A stretch of 6,973 nucleotides of DNA from Dehalococcoidia bacterium (lineage in GTDB: Bacteria; Chloroflexota; Dehalococcoidia; UBA3495): the NCBI GenBank assembly GCA_030753265.1, contig JASMCQ010000042.1:1-6973 (forward strand), read 5' to 3'. Position 1 is the first letter of the stretch. Each line of letters starts with the position of its first letter. Position numbers and translations under genes: made by a program. This document shows positions 5,739 to 6,973 of this stretch, piece after piece. The notes below the pieces were generated by a model. The model did not search any database. It saw only the letters and a list, made by a program, of their open reading frames with translations, and was not told where the DNA came from.

Positions 5739-6228
5739 TGCGCTTTCCGCGGACATTGGCGAGAGCGGGGCTTGGAGGCGTAGTTCCGGAGGGAGTGTTC
5801 TCTTGGAATGATGCCTTGCGTCGGGTCTGGATCAACGGATTTGGCCCCGTGCCGCCGTAATCCGTCGCCTGATCCTTTGATCTTATCAACCTGGAGGCTG
5901 GGCTCCCCCTGCCCAGGGCGGGAATGTGTAAGTCGGCTAAGGGATGAGGTCTTAGGCAGCCCGGTTGACCAGGGCCGGGGCGCTGGAATATCGCACAACC
6001 CGGCCGGTTCGCGATTCAACCCAATGAGCTAAGTGTGCGAGCGTGCCGCAGCCGGCAAACTCCCAGATGGCGCACAAGGTAAGTCCACAGGCAGGAAAGT
6101 TGCCGAGCTATGGCATCGTGCTTGTGGCCGGTTTGGGGAATACGTCCTTGGGGATTGAACCGGAGCAAGGACCACGGAGAATTCACCATTTGCCTCCGCG
6201 CCGATCATCAAGCGACCGCTGCAGAGGG
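5739..6228. other. Non-coding interval between the PLP-enzyme promoter and the fourth crotonase
   Basis: No reading frame here looks like a protein on either strand; the open frames are rich in Arg, Pro, Gly and Ser with no family motif and no good ribosome binding site. Small inverted repeats are present: CTGGGC/GCCCAG at 5898-5903 and 5911-5916 (7-nt loop), and GTCCTTG/CAAGGAC at 6144-6150 and 6166-6172 (15-nt loop). No tRNA, riboswitch or transposon end was recognised. It may be the decayed remnant of a lost gene. Confidence 0.5.
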
Positions 6229-6259
6229 AAAGTAAAGCGCCGGCACGATGGCCGGCGCT
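6229..6259 (-). terminator. Intrinsic terminator of the fourth crotonase gene
   Basis: On the minus strand AGCGCCGGC (6259-6251) and GCCGGCGCT (6244-6236) form a perfect 9-bp GC-rich stem around the loop CATCGT. TTTACTTT follows, with its first two bases overlapping the stem end. It begins 10 bases after the TAG stop at 6271-6269, the normal placement for a Rho-independent terminator. Confidence 0.82.
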
Positions 6260-6268
6260 GCTCGTTTC

Positions 6269-6973
6269 CTAGAAGCCGATGCCGGCCTCTTCGCCGATGA
6301 TAAGTCCCCGGCTGATCGGAGCTTCCCGGTACCGCTGGTTCCTGGCGCCGATGGCCGCGGATATCCCTTCCTCCCGGGCCGTCTTGAAGAAGTGGAACTC
6401 GTCTTCCTCATGGGCCAGCTTGAAGGCTCCCAGGCTATGGCCGAAGCCCGCCTCGATGAAAGAGGCGACCAATCCCATCTCGCTGTATACCAATGCGGTG
6501 AACGCTTTACCGGTGACGATACCATCGATGGGGAGAAGGGCGATCCTTCTCACGGTGGCCATCACCTCTGCTTCAAGCTGGTCGTCGGGGACCGCCCGGT
6601 TGACCAGCCCCCACAGCTCGGCTTCCTTGCCGGATACCAGCTTGCCCGTCGTCACCATCTCCCGGTACCGCTTCTGTCCGATGAGCGAGATATAAGGGCG
6701 GGCGGTGGTGATCCCGCTGATTCCGATGGTCTGCCCCAGGTTGCCTATCCGCGCCGTCTCCGAGGCGATGGTCATGTCGCAGTACAACTGGATCATGTTC
6801 CCCATTTCGATACACACCCCCCGAACGGCGGCGATGGTGGGTTTCATGGAGAGGAAGAGGCGGCCCAAGGTCCGGGGACGGCCAACGATTTGCCGGGTGA
6901 GCTGGACCCGCTGGGGGTCCCGCCGCTCGCTCCGCGGGGCGTCGGAGGTCATGTCCAGGCCTCCCCAACCCCC
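6269..6973 (-). CDS. Crotonase-family protein, partial (5' end beyond the window), MenB/BadI-like active site
   Basis: The reading frame stays open to the right edge, so the ATG at 6952 is internal. The seven codons before it read GGWGGLD, which aligns with the oxyanion-hole AGAD segment of crotonases. At least 234 residues are visible and roughly 60 N-terminal residues should be missing. Numbering from the first visible codon: MKPTIAAVRG at 43-52, CDMTIASETARIG at 65-77 and GLVNRAVPDDQLEAEV further on are family signatures. By alignment with rat enoyl-CoA hydratase both catalytic glutamates are absent: Glu144 is Met60 and Glu164 is Gly80 in IGNLGQTIG. A glycine at the second position is also seen in 1,4-dihydroxy-2-naphthoyl-CoA synthase (MenB) and similar Glu-less members. 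Dieckmann-type cyclisation or ring-opening hydrolysis is therefore conceivable, and hydration is unlikely. It is clearly distant from the three tandem copies. Confidence 0.9.
   Translation of the reverse strand, partial: GGWGGLDMTSDAPRSERRDPQRVQLTRQIVGRPRTLGRLFLSMKPTIAAVRGVCIEMGNMIQLYCDMTIASETARIGNLGQTIGISGITTARPYISLIGQKRYREMVTTGKLVSGKEAELWGLVNRAVPDDQLEAEVMATVRRIALLPIDGIVTGKAFTALVYSEMGLVASFIEAGFGHSLGAFKLAHEEDEFHFFKTAREEGISAAIGARNQRYREAPISRGLIIGEEAGIGF

Noticed and set aside
5990..6062. A TTC-containing loop-like stretch near 6007 considered as a tRNA T-arm
   Set aside because: No acceptor, D or anticodon stems can be formed around it.
6952..6973. ATG at 6950-6952 as the true start of the fourth crotonase
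   Set aside because: The frame continues upstream to the window edge encoding GGWGGLD, which aligns with the crotonase oxyanion-hole region, so the gene is cut by the window.

Overview
The window is GC-rich bacterial DNA in which every convincing gene starts with ATG behind a purine-rich ribosome binding site. No taxonomic marker gene is present. Dense catabolic genes (CoA-thioester enzymes, a luciferase-like monooxygenase) together with REP-like intergenic palindromes fit an environmental bacterium. Chloroflexota (for example SAR202-like lineages) is one plausible guess, but the sequence does not prove it.

Layout: (a) 1-182 is a leader with a hairpin directly before the first ribosome binding site. 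(b) 183-2645, plus strand, holds three tandem full-length crotonase (enoyl-CoA hydratase/isomerase superfamily) genes, all exactly 259 codons and about 81-84 % identical by hand count. Each has its own strong Shine-Dalgarno sequence with a 7-nt spacer, so this looks like a co-transcribed triplicated gene. (c) 2646-2924 separates two convergent units and carries several inverted repeats. (d) 2925-3908, minus strand, encodes a luciferase-like (LLM class) flavin/F420-dependent oxidoreductase. (e) 3909-4364 is non-coding and carries a 28-bp perfect palindrome and a REP-like inverted doublet. (f) 4365-5672, minus strand, encodes a fold-type I PLP enzyme of the SelA / D-glucosaminate-6-phosphate ammonia-lyase-like group, behind a TTGACA-type promoter. 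(g) 5673-6268 is mostly non-coding and ends with a good terminator for the next gene. (h) 6269-6973, minus strand, is the 3' part of a fourth, distant crotonase that runs off the right edge.

Taken together this looks like an accessory catabolic neighbourhood for CoA-linked substrates. The triplicated crotonases keep the second but not the first catalytic glutamate of classical enoyl-CoA hydratase, and the fourth keeps neither. Ordinary beta-oxidation hydration is therefore not the safest reading. No CoA ligase, CoA transferase, thiolase or acyl-CoA dehydrogenase is visible, so the pathway cannot be named. No mobile element gene, CRISPR array, tRNA or rRNA was recognised.
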